Part shown: positions 58,217-64,000 of the stretch, one piece after another
How positions within the stretch are numbered: the stretch's first letter is position 1
Layout of the letters: each line of letters begins with the position of its first letter
DNA from: Paraburkholderia sprentiae WSM5005
GTDB taxonomy: Bacteria > Pseudomonadota > Gammaproteobacteria > Burkholderiales > Burkholderiaceae
Length of the DNA: 64,000 bases
Direction of reading: 5' to 3'
NCBI RefSeq assembly: GCF_001865575.2
Contig: NZ_CP017564.2
Location: forward strand, 1-64,000
Program-made: the position numbers and the translations under genes
The notes under the pieces: generated by a model
What the model saw: only the letters and a program-made list of their open reading frames with translations
What the model was told of the DNA's origin: nothing
Database searches by the model: none

Positions 58217-58417
58217 ATGACACCAACATACAAAGCACAGACGTGCCGGATCGTATCGGCTCTCGCCGCAGGTTCACTTGCTGGGGGATTGTCGCTTGAC
58301 GGGTTGGGTTTGCCTGCTCCGGTCGCCAGTACCATCGGCGGATCGGTGTCCGCAGCCATGTTCATGAGCGCTCGCGTTCACGCGTTCTGGCATCGCCAGT
58401 TCGGCATTGGCGCGTGA
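58217..58417 (+). CDS. Small membrane protein
   Basis: 66 aa. Gly/Ala-rich hydrophobic segments near 12-30 and 36-52 (PVASTIGGSVSAAMFMSA). A degenerate element (AGAAAAAC, 58198) and a good AGGAGAG precede it; the stretch 58157-58197 after the previous element holds no convincing gene. Confidence 0.5.
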   Translation: MTPTYKAQTCRIVSALAAGSLAGGLSLDGLGLPAPVASTIGGSVSAAMFMSARVHAFWHRQFGIGA

Positions 58418-58450
58418 CGCGGCAAGCCCTATTTTGAATCGGAAAACATC

Positions 58451-58495
58451 GTGAACAAAATGGTCGCTGCCGAGCGGCTAAGCGGTCGCCTCTAA
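58451..58495 (+). CDS. 14-codon ORF made of a duplicated gene end
   Basis: GTG three bases after CGGAAAAC; the product MNKMVAAERLSGRL ends in the same ten residues as the 97-residue protein at 55506. It appears to be a start codon joined to a copied 3' end. Probably a relic rather than a functional gene. Confidence 0.35.
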   Translation: MNKMVAAERLSGRL

Positions 58496-58507
58496 CGGGT
58501 CGGAAAA
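58463..58507 (+). repeat. 45-bp direct repeat, copy 2
   Basis: Exact copy of 55767-55811. It is bounded on the left by eight novel bases after a start codon region and on the right by an intact CGGAAAAC, placing the duplication junction at the element. Confidence 0.9.
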
Positions 58508-58513
58508 CAGGAA

Positions 58514-58678
58514 ATGCGCGACATGCAAAGCAGCGAGCATAGAGTAGTTAAAGGTGTCATCGTCGCCACTGTGGTGATGCTCGTCGTAATGGGCGTGACG
58601 GACGTCGAGACGTATTCTTGGTTGAAGTCGCTCGCGAGCAATGCGTACAACGCAGCGAACCGTGCGTGGCACATGTAA
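58514..58678 (+). CDS. 54-residue single-span protein
   Basis: MRDMQSSEHR then a span near residues 11-28 (VVKGVIVATVVMLVVMGV) and a short helical tail (WLKSLASNAYNAANRAWHM). Start five bases after CGGAAAAC; the stop is followed by GGGTCGGAAAAC, the same eight-base-extended element as after the duplicated end. Confidence 0.55.
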   Translation: MRDMQSSEHRVVKGVIVATVVMLVVMGVTDVETYSWLKSLASNAYNAANRAWHM

Positions 58679-58695
58679 TGGGTCGGAAAACGGGA

Positions 58696-58908
58696 ATGAA
58701 CATGAATATGCCCAAGAAGGTTGGCGCAGTGATGATGGCCGCAGGCGCAGTGGGATTCGCCTGCATTAGCGAAGTTGCAACGGCGCACTACGAGGCATTG
58801 CCCGCTCCCGATCCGACCGCCATATTAGCCCTCAAAGGTGTCTGTCTCGTAACCTTTCTTGCGGGGATTTCCGGGCTCGCGTTTGGTATCAGCAGCAGCA
58901 ACGGTTGA
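58696..58908 (+). CDS. Two-span membrane protein
   Basis: 70 aa; hydrophobic near residues 7-24 (VGAVMMAAGAVGFACIS) and 45-66 (LKGVCLVTFLAGISGLAFGI). Start four bases after the element. Unknown. Confidence 0.55.
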   Translation: MNMNMPKKVGAVMMAAGAVGFACISEVATAHYEALPAPDPTAILALKGVCLVTFLAGISGLAFGISSSNG

Positions 58909-58920
58909 ATCGGAAAAGAC

Positions 58921-59190
58921 ATGGGTAAGCGTCTCGAATTGAGGATTGTCGCTCAATCGGAAGATGACTTCGATGAGTTGTGCGATCAGGCGGAAGCGCT
59001 TTCCGGCGTGACGCTGAGGGCACGAAGGGCAAACAAAGAATTCGCGGGGAGGTTGGTCATCGGGTATCGATACGACGATTCGACCCTTGAGGTGACGTTC
59101 GAACTTGATGCCGACGTCGCCACTATGTTGGATCTCTCGATCAATGGCCGGGAAACGTTGTCGGCCATCGAAGGCTTGACGCAGCATTAA
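58921..59190 (+). CDS. Small alpha/beta protein
   Basis: 89 aa (RLELRIVAQSEDDFDELCDQ, STLEVTFELDADVATMLDLS). Acidic. Start two bases after CGGAAAAG, a variant element. Unknown. Confidence 0.55.
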   Translation: MGKRLELRIVAQSEDDFDELCDQAEALSGVTLRARRANKEFAGRLVIGYRYDDSTLEVTFELDADVATMLDLSINGRETLSAIEGLTQH

Positions 59191-59211
59191 CTCGGAAAAC
59201 GAGGACAAAAG

Positions 59212-59529
59212 ATGCTTGACCTGATTTTGCTCATAGTCGCCGTGCCAGCGGTCATCGTCTGGATCATCGTGAAAATGATCGAGGACATTCGCAAGGTGTT
59301 CGGCTACTGGATTTTTCCGGCTGCGTTGTCGCTTTACGGCGCTGTCCTGCTGTTCATCGCTGGCCCCGCTGCGCCCGATGCCGCCTTTGAGTCGATTTTC
59401 AATGCGCTGTCCGAGTGCGCCATCTTAGGCATGCGATTGCCGCTGTGGTTGCTCATCATTGGCGTTGCCTTGCTGGTTATCGGCGCAGGCTTGAGGCAGA
59501 GCCGACGCAGCAGCGCACGCGCCAACTAA
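59212..59529 (+). CDS. Membrane protein, three spans
   Basis: 105 aa; spans near 2-22 (LDLILLIVAVPAVIVWIIV), 32-51 and 76-94 (LWLLIIGVALLVIGAGL), then an Arg/Ser tail. GAGGA precedes the ATG, 11 bases after the element. Confidence 0.55.
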   Translation: MLDLILLIVAVPAVIVWIIVKMIEDIRKVFGYWIFPAALSLYGAVLLFIAGPAAPDAAFESIFNALSECAILGMRLPLWLLIIGVALLVIGAGLRQSRRSSARAN

Positions 59530-59554
59530 CAACGGAAAACTGAAGGGCAGCGCC

Positions 59555-59929
59555 ATGACGCTTTATACCTATGTGAGCGACGCCCGCGACGAGCGTTACT
59601 CGCGTCCGCTACCAAATGGCGACGCTCCATACTTCGTCCTGTTGGAAACCGACGTACCGCCGCAAGAGATTCAAATTCGCAGGTTGATGGCGGCGGTCGG
59701 TGTTTTCGAGGGGATCAAGCGTGGGTTCTCATTCGCTCACCGGCTCTTTGGTGGCTCTGAAGAGTATCGCGAGAACGAGAAGCGTCTCGATGCAGCGCTC
59801 GCGGAATTGCTCTCTGTCGCCAGATCGACGCCTGAACATACGGCGGCTTTGCGTCGCGTGCTGAATGCGGAGCTGGAGCGCGGCACCAGTCTCTGTCATT
59901 CCCTCGCCAATCTTGCTGAAAAGGCATAG
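59555..59929 (+). CDS. Small soluble protein
   Basis: 124 aa, one of the longer array genes. N-terminal beta part (LYTYVSDARDERYSRPLPNG), C-terminal helices (RENEKRLDAALAELLSVARS). AAGGG ahead of the ATG. Its TAG forms part of the next element. Confidence 0.55.
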   Translation: MTLYTYVSDARDERYSRPLPNGDAPYFVLLETDVPPQEIQIRRLMAAVGVFEGIKRGFSFAHRLFGGSEEYRENEKRLDAALAELLSVARSTPEHTAALRRVLNAELERGTSLCHSLANLAEKA

Positions 59930-59940
59930 GAAAACTCTTC

Positions 59941-60057
59941 ATGCGGAACGCGCAGAGTCACCTGATTTATCAACTCGTGGACGGTGCCGCGATTGTGTCG
60001 TGCGCGGCTATCGTGGCTCTTTTCATCGTCGGGCGCAAAGACGCGCTAATGACATAG
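59941..60057 (+). CDS. 38-residue single-span peptide
   Basis: ATG five bases after TAGGAAAAC. Span near residues 14-31 (DGAAIVSCAAIVALFIVG) and a short charged tail. A degenerate element (CGGGAAACC) follows its stop. Confidence 0.45.
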   Translation: MRNAQSHLIYQLVDGAAIVSCAAIVALFIVGRKDALMT

Positions 60058-60092
60058 CGGGAAACCAGACGAACTTAAACAGGAAGGGAAAA

Positions 60093-60410
60093 GTGGCAGA
60101 CAAAGAACTGAACCTGCGCGCGTGTATCGGTGCTTTCGCAGATGAGGATGGCAAGGCCGCCGTGGACATTCACGCGCTCGACGTGCTGAATAGGAACGAA
60201 GACCTACTCCATCTGCTGATCGCTACTGGAATCTCATTTACCCGTCCCGCCGACGATTTGATCGGCGCTGAAGCTGGCATGCAGGAGCCGCCGATTGTAG
60301 AGCGGATAGCTCAAGGTGATGTGCTTGCGACGGCGCGACGTGTCGCGGCGAGAGTCGCCGCCAGTTGGGTCACTGACGAAGACGTGGCACGGTTCAGCGC
60401 ATCCGTCTAG
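60093..60410 (+). CDS. Small soluble protein
   Basis: 105 aa from GTG 60093 with AGGAAGGG ahead. Acidic helical (LRACIGAFADEDGKAAVDIH, DVLATARRVAARVAASWVTD). Unknown. Confidence 0.5.
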   Translation: MADKELNLRACIGAFADEDGKAAVDIHALDVLNRNEDLLHLLIATGISFTRPADDLIGAEAGMQEPPIVERIAQGDVLATARRVAARVAASWVTDEDVARFSASV

Positions 60411-60471
60411 TCATCGGAAAACACCGGATAGGTCGGCATAGCGAAAATAGCGAACGCCCTGAGAGGATTAT

Positions 60472-60654
60472 ATGCACGTTGACAAGCCGAAAGATGAACC
60501 CTCCTTCATTGAAGGGCGCGAGTCGTTCGAGGCTGACCGAGAGATTACCGACAACCCATACCCGGAGACGAGCATTGACTTCGAACTGTGGCGAAACGGA
60601 TGGCTGGCGGCAAGCTTCGAGCTACTTGAGCGCCAACGACAAGAAAAAAATTGA
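60472..60654 (+). CDS. Rmf/CrpP-like small protein
   Basis: 60 aa. The pattern EGRESFEADREITDNPYPET then WRNGWLAASFE fits the ribosome modulation factor/CrpP family: a Gly-Glu start, NPY, and W-x-x-GW-x-A near the end. Rmf dimerises idle ribosomes; plasmid CrpP proteins are relatives whose role is debated. GAGAGG gives the ribosome-binding site, 49 bases from the element. The assignment is by pattern. Confidence 0.5.
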   Translation: MHVDKPKDEPSFIEGRESFEADREITDNPYPETSIDFELWRNGWLAASFELLERQRQEKN

Positions 60655-60696
60655 TTCGCGGCAAATGTGGCGCACTGTTGCGTGACAAGGAAAACA

Positions 60697-60921
60697 ATGA
60701 GCTATCAAAAGCGCTGGTCATATGCCCAAGTCACTCGCGAAGCGGAATCCGAAATCACACGCCTTATGCAACAAGAGACCGCGAACTCCGACGAGAGGCA
60801 TTTGCTCACATGCATGGCGATGGGCGCTTTTGCTATGTGGGACCATCTGACAAGCGGATGGCAGAACGCAGGCGACCGTGAGCGCTTGCAGGCACTGTAT
60901 CGACCCAGCGAGAGGGCATAG
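60697..60921 (+). CDS. Small helical protein
   Basis: 74 aa (AQVTREAESEITRLMQQETA, HLLTCMAMGAFAMWDHLTSG). The ATG is one base after AAGGAAAAC, the tightest spacing but one. A six-codon frame (60665-60685) lies just upstream and ends two bases before the element. Unknown. Confidence 0.5.
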   Translation: MSYQKRWSYAQVTREAESEITRLMQQETANSDERHLLTCMAMGAFAMWDHLTSGWQNAGDRERLQALYRPSERA

Positions 60922-60924
60922 AGA

Positions 60925-61143
60925 ATGAAGAACCAAAATGAAGGTGCGGGCTTTTTGCCAGGCTGGACGGTGCTCCTGTCTCTGGCGGGATGCGCGGCTG
61001 CTCTTGCGATTCTATGGACATGTCGAAGCGCGGGCTTGTCGTGGTGGGTTGGCGTGCCGGTAGCGGTAGCGGTAGTGGTCGGTGGCGTCTTTTTGGAGCG
61101 TGCCATCGAACGTAAATACTTGCCGTCAAGGCGTAACGATTGA
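60925..61143 (+). CDS. Two-span membrane protein
   Basis: 72 aa; spans near 12-31 (GWTVLLSLAGCAAALAILW) and 37-56 (SWWVGVPVAVAVVVGGVFL). No array element before it; only TAGAGA. Unknown. Confidence 0.5.
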   Translation: MKNQNEGAGFLPGWTVLLSLAGCAAALAILWTCRSAGLSWWVGVPVAVAVVVGGVFLERAIERKYLPSRRND

Positions 61144-61157
61144 CCTCGGAAAATGAC

Positions 61158-61346
61158 GTGGCGGCAAAAAAGCAAATACTTCCGCGTGGATACACCGTGG
61201 AGCATCAGGAACCGGTGACTCCGTTTGGTAATCCGTGGGTGATCCGCTTCAACAGCGAGCGAGTCGGTAGCGCGCCCACGAAAGCCGCTGCGTTGAAGCT
61301 TGCAAGCGAAGACGCGAAGAGTCGCAAGACGAAACATTCAAAGTAA
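61158..61346 (+). CDS. Small basic protein
   Basis: 62 aa from GTG 61158, three bases after CGGAAAAT. Short beta part (VEHQEPVTPFGNPWVIRFNS) and a Lys-rich end (EDAKSRKTKHSK). Reading from the TTG at 61140 is an alternative. Unknown. Confidence 0.45.
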   Translation: MAAKKQILPRGYTVEHQEPVTPFGNPWVIRFNSERVGSAPTKAAALKLASEDAKSRKTKHSK

Positions 61347-61355
61347 TCGGAAAAT

Positions 61356-61595
61356 ATGAAAACTCCCACGCAAAAAATGCAAACCGTTTGTCTTTGGGTT
61401 TTTGGCCTCTCTGGACTAGTTTTTGTCCCTTCAATGTTTATTGATATGGGACGCGGCAACGGCGGCTTCGACAATCTATCTTTCTCCATCGCTACGATAG
61501 TGAGCTGCGCGGTGGGCGCAACGGCCCTTCTTTGCCTGGGCATGGCTGTCGAGCGAGAAAAAGCCGCGAAATACGACCACGGAAAATCGACATGA
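61356..61595 (+). CDS. Two-span membrane protein
   Basis: 79 aa starting immediately after CGGAAAAT. Spans near 9-28 (QTVCLWVFGLSGLVFVPSMF) and 44-64 (IATIVSCAVGATALLCLGMA). The next element lies within its last codons, encoding HGKS. Confidence 0.5.
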   Translation: MKTPTQKMQTVCLWVFGLSGLVFVPSMFIDMGRGNGGFDNLSFSIATIVSCAVGATALLCLGMAVEREKAAKYDHGKST

Positions 61596-61849
61596 GCAAC
61601 AAGTTACCCGCCCAGGATCGGAAGTGGACTATCAAAGAGTGCCTTTCCATCCTATTGCTTATCGCGTCGGCTGCGGCAAGCGTCCTTTGCCTATTGGTCG
61701 GCGCGCTTCGCCTGCTGGAAATCCATTCGTTTATTGACCGACTGTTGCCCGACTGGCCGGGGTTGGTGCTAGTCGTTGTGGCTTGTGTCGGCATGTGGGG
61801 CTGGCCCCGTATGAACGAAAGCCTGAAATCGTGCGCATGGAAAGAATAG
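61592..61849 (+). CDS. Two-span membrane protein
   Basis: 85 aa; ATG overlaps the previous TGA. Spans near 16-41 (LSILLLIASAAASVLCLLVG) and 54-71 (WPGLVLVVVACVGMWGW). Unknown. Confidence 0.5.
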   Translation: MSNKLPAQDRKWTIKECLSILLLIASAAASVLCLLVGALRLLEIHSFIDRLLPDWPGLVLVVVACVGMWGWPRMNESLKSCAWKE

Positions 61850-61881
61850 CTAGAGGGAACGGAAAACAAGGAGAAAGCACG

Positions 61882-62130
61882 ATGCCCGAGCTTTTCAAAA
61901 ACAACGAACGGCTTGCCGAGGCCGAAACTGCGATTCGCGCGGTTGAGCCGACTGCAGCTGCTGTGGTGTCCGCCGTTCGCAGCTTTGCGCTTCCCGAACT
62001 CGGAATTGAAAGTGCGCTGTTCGCGCAGCTCGCCGATGGTTCTGAGTGGCGCATTGAAGCGCAGTCGGTGCGCCGGATGACGGCCGGCGAGATTGCTGAA
62101 CGAAATCGTTCGCGCGAATCGTTTCTGTGA
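61882..62130 (+). CDS. Small soluble protein
   Basis: 82 aa, acidic helices then a beta/charged end (FKNNERLAEAETAIRAVEPT, SEWRIEAQSVRRMTAGEIAE). AAGGAG ahead of the ATG in addition to the element. Unknown. Confidence 0.55.
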   Translation: MPELFKNNERLAEAETAIRAVEPTAAAVVSAVRSFALPELGIESALFAQLADGSEWRIEAQSVRRMTAGEIAERNRSRESFL

Positions 62131-62148
62131 CGGATAGGAAAACACGAA

Positions 62149-62661
62149 ATGCCTAATGATTGGCTAATTTCAGCGATCCGAGACGACTTCTACTACGCAG
62201 AGCACCAGCTTCCGAAGCCGGGTTTCACTGAGCCAAAAGTCAAACTCGATCTATCAGAGAGTCAGCTTGACGATGCTATTCGTGCGTTGTTCAGACGCAG
62301 TAGAGCGAAACGTCGACAGTGTGCAGTATCCACGCAGACGGCAACAGTCGAGCTATCTGTTATCACAGGTGCGAAACTGGAAGTGGTCTGGCCTGCCTGG
62401 ACGGCAATCAAAGATGCATTGGCTCGTGGTCAGGAGGCGGTTCCAATCCTCGTTCTGTTTGATGATGCGACGGCAGATGGAGCGGTCTCGCTCCTTAATG
62501 TCCACTTGAGCTACGAGCTAAAGAGTGCGGCAGGCAGCGGTGGATTCGCACTATTCCCGAGCCTATCAGGACGGGGCGGCGGCGAATTCGCCGTGGGCGT
62601 CAATTGGCATCTCTGGAAGGCAATCAGCAGCAGGAGCGCTGAGACACAGGAAAACAGATGA
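62149..62661 (+). CDS. Largest array gene, unknown
   Basis: 170 aa. Alpha/beta, with IRDDFYYAEHQLPKPGFTEP at the start, a basic RRSRAKRRQC stretch and a Gly-rich end (SAAGSGGFALFPSLSGRGGG). The next element sits inside its last codons (ETQENR) and its TGA overlaps the next ATG. No family recognised. Confidence 0.55.
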   Translation: MPNDWLISAIRDDFYYAEHQLPKPGFTEPKVKLDLSESQLDDAIRALFRRSRAKRRQCAVSTQTATVELSVITGAKLEVVWPAWTAIKDALARGQEAVPILVLFDDATADGAVSLLNVHLSYELKSAAGSGGFALFPSLSGRGGGEFAVGVNWHLWKAISSRSAETQENR

Positions 62662-62846
62662 GCGACGCGAAGGGCTGGATCGTAAAGACGTTCGACGGGC
62701 AGTATCTTTGCCCTCGGGACGGCGACGTTAGTACTACTTCTGTCATGACTGAAGCGGGCGTATTCAAACACTATGGCGAGGCGTACGAAACCGCCGGTGA
62801 ACACTGCGATCCGGGTTTCGTGGTTGTTCCGGCGCACTCGATTTAA
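62658..62846 (+). CDS. Small soluble protein
   Basis: 62 aa (KGWIVKTFDGQYLCPRDGDV, HYGEAYETAGEHCDPGFVVV). Two bases after AGGAAAAC, the last regular element. Unknown. Confidence 0.5.
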   Translation: MSDAKGWIVKTFDGQYLCPRDGDVSTTSVMTEAGVFKHYGEAYETAGEHCDPGFVVVPAHSI

Positions 62847-62879
62847 CCGCGCGACTCGAACATTTCACCAAGGAGAAAC

Positions 62880-63233
62880 ATGAAACACATGAAACTGAAA
62901 CAGGCGGTAATCGTATTGGCAGTCGCTCTCGTGGCTGCATCGCCGGCAGTGGCACAGCAGCAGGCAAGCGACCAATGTGAACAGAACCCTGCATATCGCC
63001 ACGGCCTCCAGAAGTATGTCAAAGGCGATTTCCAAGGTACGCTCGCAGACGTTCAACCACTAGCCGACGACGGGGACGCCTGCGGCCAGTGGTTGCTCGG
63101 ACAGATGTACAACTTCGGCCAAGGGGTGCCCAAAGACCATTCCAAGTTTGTCGAGTTAGTCGGAAAGTCAGCCGCGCAGGGTTACAGCAAAGCTCGCGGA
63201 CAAGCCTATGCGATGGGCTTGAACACGAAATAG
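62880..63233 (+). CDS. Exported Sel1-like repeat protein
   Basis: 117 aa with a signal peptide (AVIVLAVALVAASPAVA/Q). One or two Sel1-type repeats are visible (DACGQWLLGQMYNFGQGVPK, VELVGKSAAQGYSKARGQAY). It has a standard AAGGAG start and no array element, so the punctuation ends here. Sel1 repeats mediate protein contacts; target unknown. Confidence 0.7.
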   Translation: MKHMKLKQAVIVLAVALVAASPAVAQQQASDQCEQNPAYRHGLQKYVKGDFQGTLADVQPLADDGDACGQWLLGQMYNFGQGVPKDHSKFVELVGKSAAQGYSKARGQAYAMGLNTK

Positions 63234-63247
63234 GGCGGTTTCTGATT

Positions 63248-63281
63248 GCTCCGCGCCCCGTCATCAAACGGCGCGCGGAGC
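63248..63281 (+). other. Stem-loop after Sel1-like gene
   Basis: GCTCCGCGC (63248-63256) and GCGCGGAGC (63273-63281), 16-base loop, no T-run. Possibly a weak terminator or mRNA end structure. Confidence 0.5.
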
Positions 63282-63300
63282 TTCGAATCTAGGTGGACCA

Positions 63301-63510
63301 ATGAGTTCGACAACTATCAGCGATGGCCTCGCGGCCTTTTTCCAATGGCTCAACGCCGTTAATGGCATCTCATTAATCGCTCTTTTCGTCTCGGTTTTCA
63401 GCCTGCTGAGCGCCTGGAGAACCCGTCGCTGGGTAAAGCGTGGATTGCGTCAAAATAGCGACTGGAGAGGCGCAGTGTATAACCCAAAACAGTTCCGTTC
63501 TCGTAGGTAA
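63301..63510 (+). CDS. Single-span membrane protein
   Basis: 69 aa. Span near residues 20-38 (NGISLIALFVSVFSLLSAW) followed by a strongly basic tail (RTRRWVKRGLRQNSDW). AGGTGG before the ATG. Unknown. Confidence 0.5.
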   Translation: MSSTTISDGLAAFFQWLNAVNGISLIALFVSVFSLLSAWRTRRWVKRGLRQNSDWRGAVYNPKQFRSRR

Positions 63511-63520
63511 CCTGCTCAAG

Positions 63521-63865
63521 ATGAACACTAACTGTTCGGCATTGATGCAACAGGAAAACGACAAGCGTGCGGCCTTGCTCCTCGTTCTCGTGATTGGCCT
63601 GATGTTGTTGCAAATCATCGCCCTTGGCGCGATCGCCGTCGCTCGGGCGCACGAAGGCGCGTGGATTCGCGCTGCTGTTGCAACCGTTCCGGCAGTGCTG
63701 GCGATCGGTGCAAGCGTCAAGGCACTCGTGCGATCGTCTGGCGATCATGAGGGCACATTCAAGATTGCCGGCGTCGGGTTTCTAGCGTGGTCGGCCGGCG
63801 CCGCATTGCAGGCGGTCGCGATCGTGGCCGCGCCCGCTGTCGCGCAGTGGTTCGCCCACTTCTGA
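63521..63865 (+). CDS. Membrane protein, three spans
   Basis: 114 aa from ATG 63521. Spans near 20-42 (LLLVLVIGLMLLQIIALGAI), 53-68 and 88-110 (GFLAWSAGAALQAVAIVAAP). The start lacks a strong ribosome-binding site; ATG 63545 is possible. From 63866 to the window end I see only an ATG at 63979 that may open a gene cut by the edge. Confidence 0.5.
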   Translation: MNTNCSALMQQENDKRAALLLVLVIGLMLLQIIALGAIAVARAHEGAWIRAAVATVPAVLAIGASVKALVRSSGDHEGTFKIAGVGFLAWSAGAALQAVAIVAAPAVAQWFAHF

Positions 63866-64000
63866 CTTGTGCCGTGGCTGGGCGATTTCGCGGGCCGGTT
63901 CTTCGGGGACGCGTCATCTGGACCGGACCAGCGCTTTTTGGCATACTAGAACAAACACATTCCGTTTCGGGTGTCAAGATGGTACGGGTCAACGACTATC

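Larger units (their letters stand above)
53399..62655 (+). repeat. Array of about 31 [C/A]GGAAAA[C/T] elements between small genes
   Basis: Element starts (core 8-mer): 53399, 53744, 53952, 54106, 54405, 54845, 55170, 55493, 55805, 56420, 56452, 56663, 57321, 57666, 57881, 58149, 58440, 58501, 58684, 58911, 59193, 59533, 59928, 60415, 60688, 61147, 61348, 61580, 61860, 62136, 62648. All are on the plus strand. Most begin one to seven bases after a stop codon (three overlap TAG, two fall just inside the previous gene) and end 0-14 bases before the next start. Weaker forms are at 58198, 60058 and 62870. When the start is far away a separate AGGAG-type site is present, so the element is tied to the upstream stop more than to the downstream start. 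Confidence 0.85.

Noticed and set aside
53399..62655. Integron gene-cassette array
   Set aside because: No attC-like imperfect palindromes, no integrase, and the shared element is only eight bases without dyad symmetry.
53399..62655. CRISPR array
   Set aside because: Repeats are too short and spacing follows gene lengths; no cas genes.
53743..62846. GGAAAAC as merely a Shine-Dalgarno sequence
   Set aside because: GGA probably serves as one in many units, but conservation extends to AAAA[C/T], spacing to the start varies from 0 to 90 bases, and distant cases carry a separate AGGAG-type site, so this alone does not explain it.

Overview
The window reads as one continuous stretch of a large conjugative plasmid from a GC-rich proteobacterium. 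A Burkholderiaceae host (Burkholderia, Paraburkholderia or Caballeronia) is the best guess. That guess rests on the combination of an IncI-like thin-pilus cluster, a P-type (Trb) mating apparatus and polyvalent KfrB/DUF1173/DUF5710 plasmid proteins; it is inference, not a match I could run. A Rep_3 initiator sits at the left edge. No rRNA, tRNA, CRISPR array, transposase or integrase was recognised, and no relaxase is visible.

Layout. 1-702: replication initiator. 901-10792: type IVb pilus operon (TcpQ/PilL-like, PilN secretin, PilO, PilP, PilQ ATPase, PilR, PilS major pilin, a second ATPase, PilV tip pilin), closed by a terminator. 11082-13025: an acyltransferase with an SGNH domain. 13101-15528, minus strand: a lipoprotein, PilM and a second TcpQ/PilL protein. 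15707-27080: trb-type T4SS operon (trbB C D E, a 53-aa peptide, an unknown exported protein, trbJ, a VirB7/TrbK-like lipoprotein, trbL F G I). 27307-32271: two RHH-type DNA-binding proteins, parA, parB and a HerA-like ATPase. 32568-42975: a KorA-like regulator, several large proteins with KfrB domains (including a TOPRIM protein and the VirD4/TraG coupling protein), a lytic transglycosylase and small membrane proteins. 43848-50033: a 2061-residue methylase-helicase. 50124-52674: Nuc-type nuclease, DUF1173 protein and prepilin peptidase. 52928-63865: about forty very small genes, all on the plus strand.

Three dispersed signals tie the plasmid together. (A) A 14-base element, TTCTGACGTTGGAA or its fully palindromic form TTCTGACGTCAGAA, occurs twelve times between 707 and 50110 and is either a regulon operator or a parS-like partition site. 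(B) TGAT-N8-ATCA occurs eleven times, mostly on or beside promoters, including the one in front of a tandem ribbon-helix-helix protein that is a candidate cognate repressor. (C) In the right-hand 10 kb nearly every small gene is separated from the next by [C/A]GGAAAA[C/T], placed a few bases after one stop codon and a few before the next start. There are about 31 copies, and a 45-bp duplication that ends in the element suggests units have been copied or shuffled. This punctuated small-gene array is the best candidate for an undescribed system.

Working picture: Rep and ParAB maintain the plasmid; the type IVb pilus (probably mate attachment in liquid) and the Trb channel plus VirD4 carry out transfer; KfrB-tagged polyvalent proteins and the methylase-helicase probably protect or regulate the incoming DNA; and the small-gene array is accessory cargo of unknown purpose, rich in membrane peptides.
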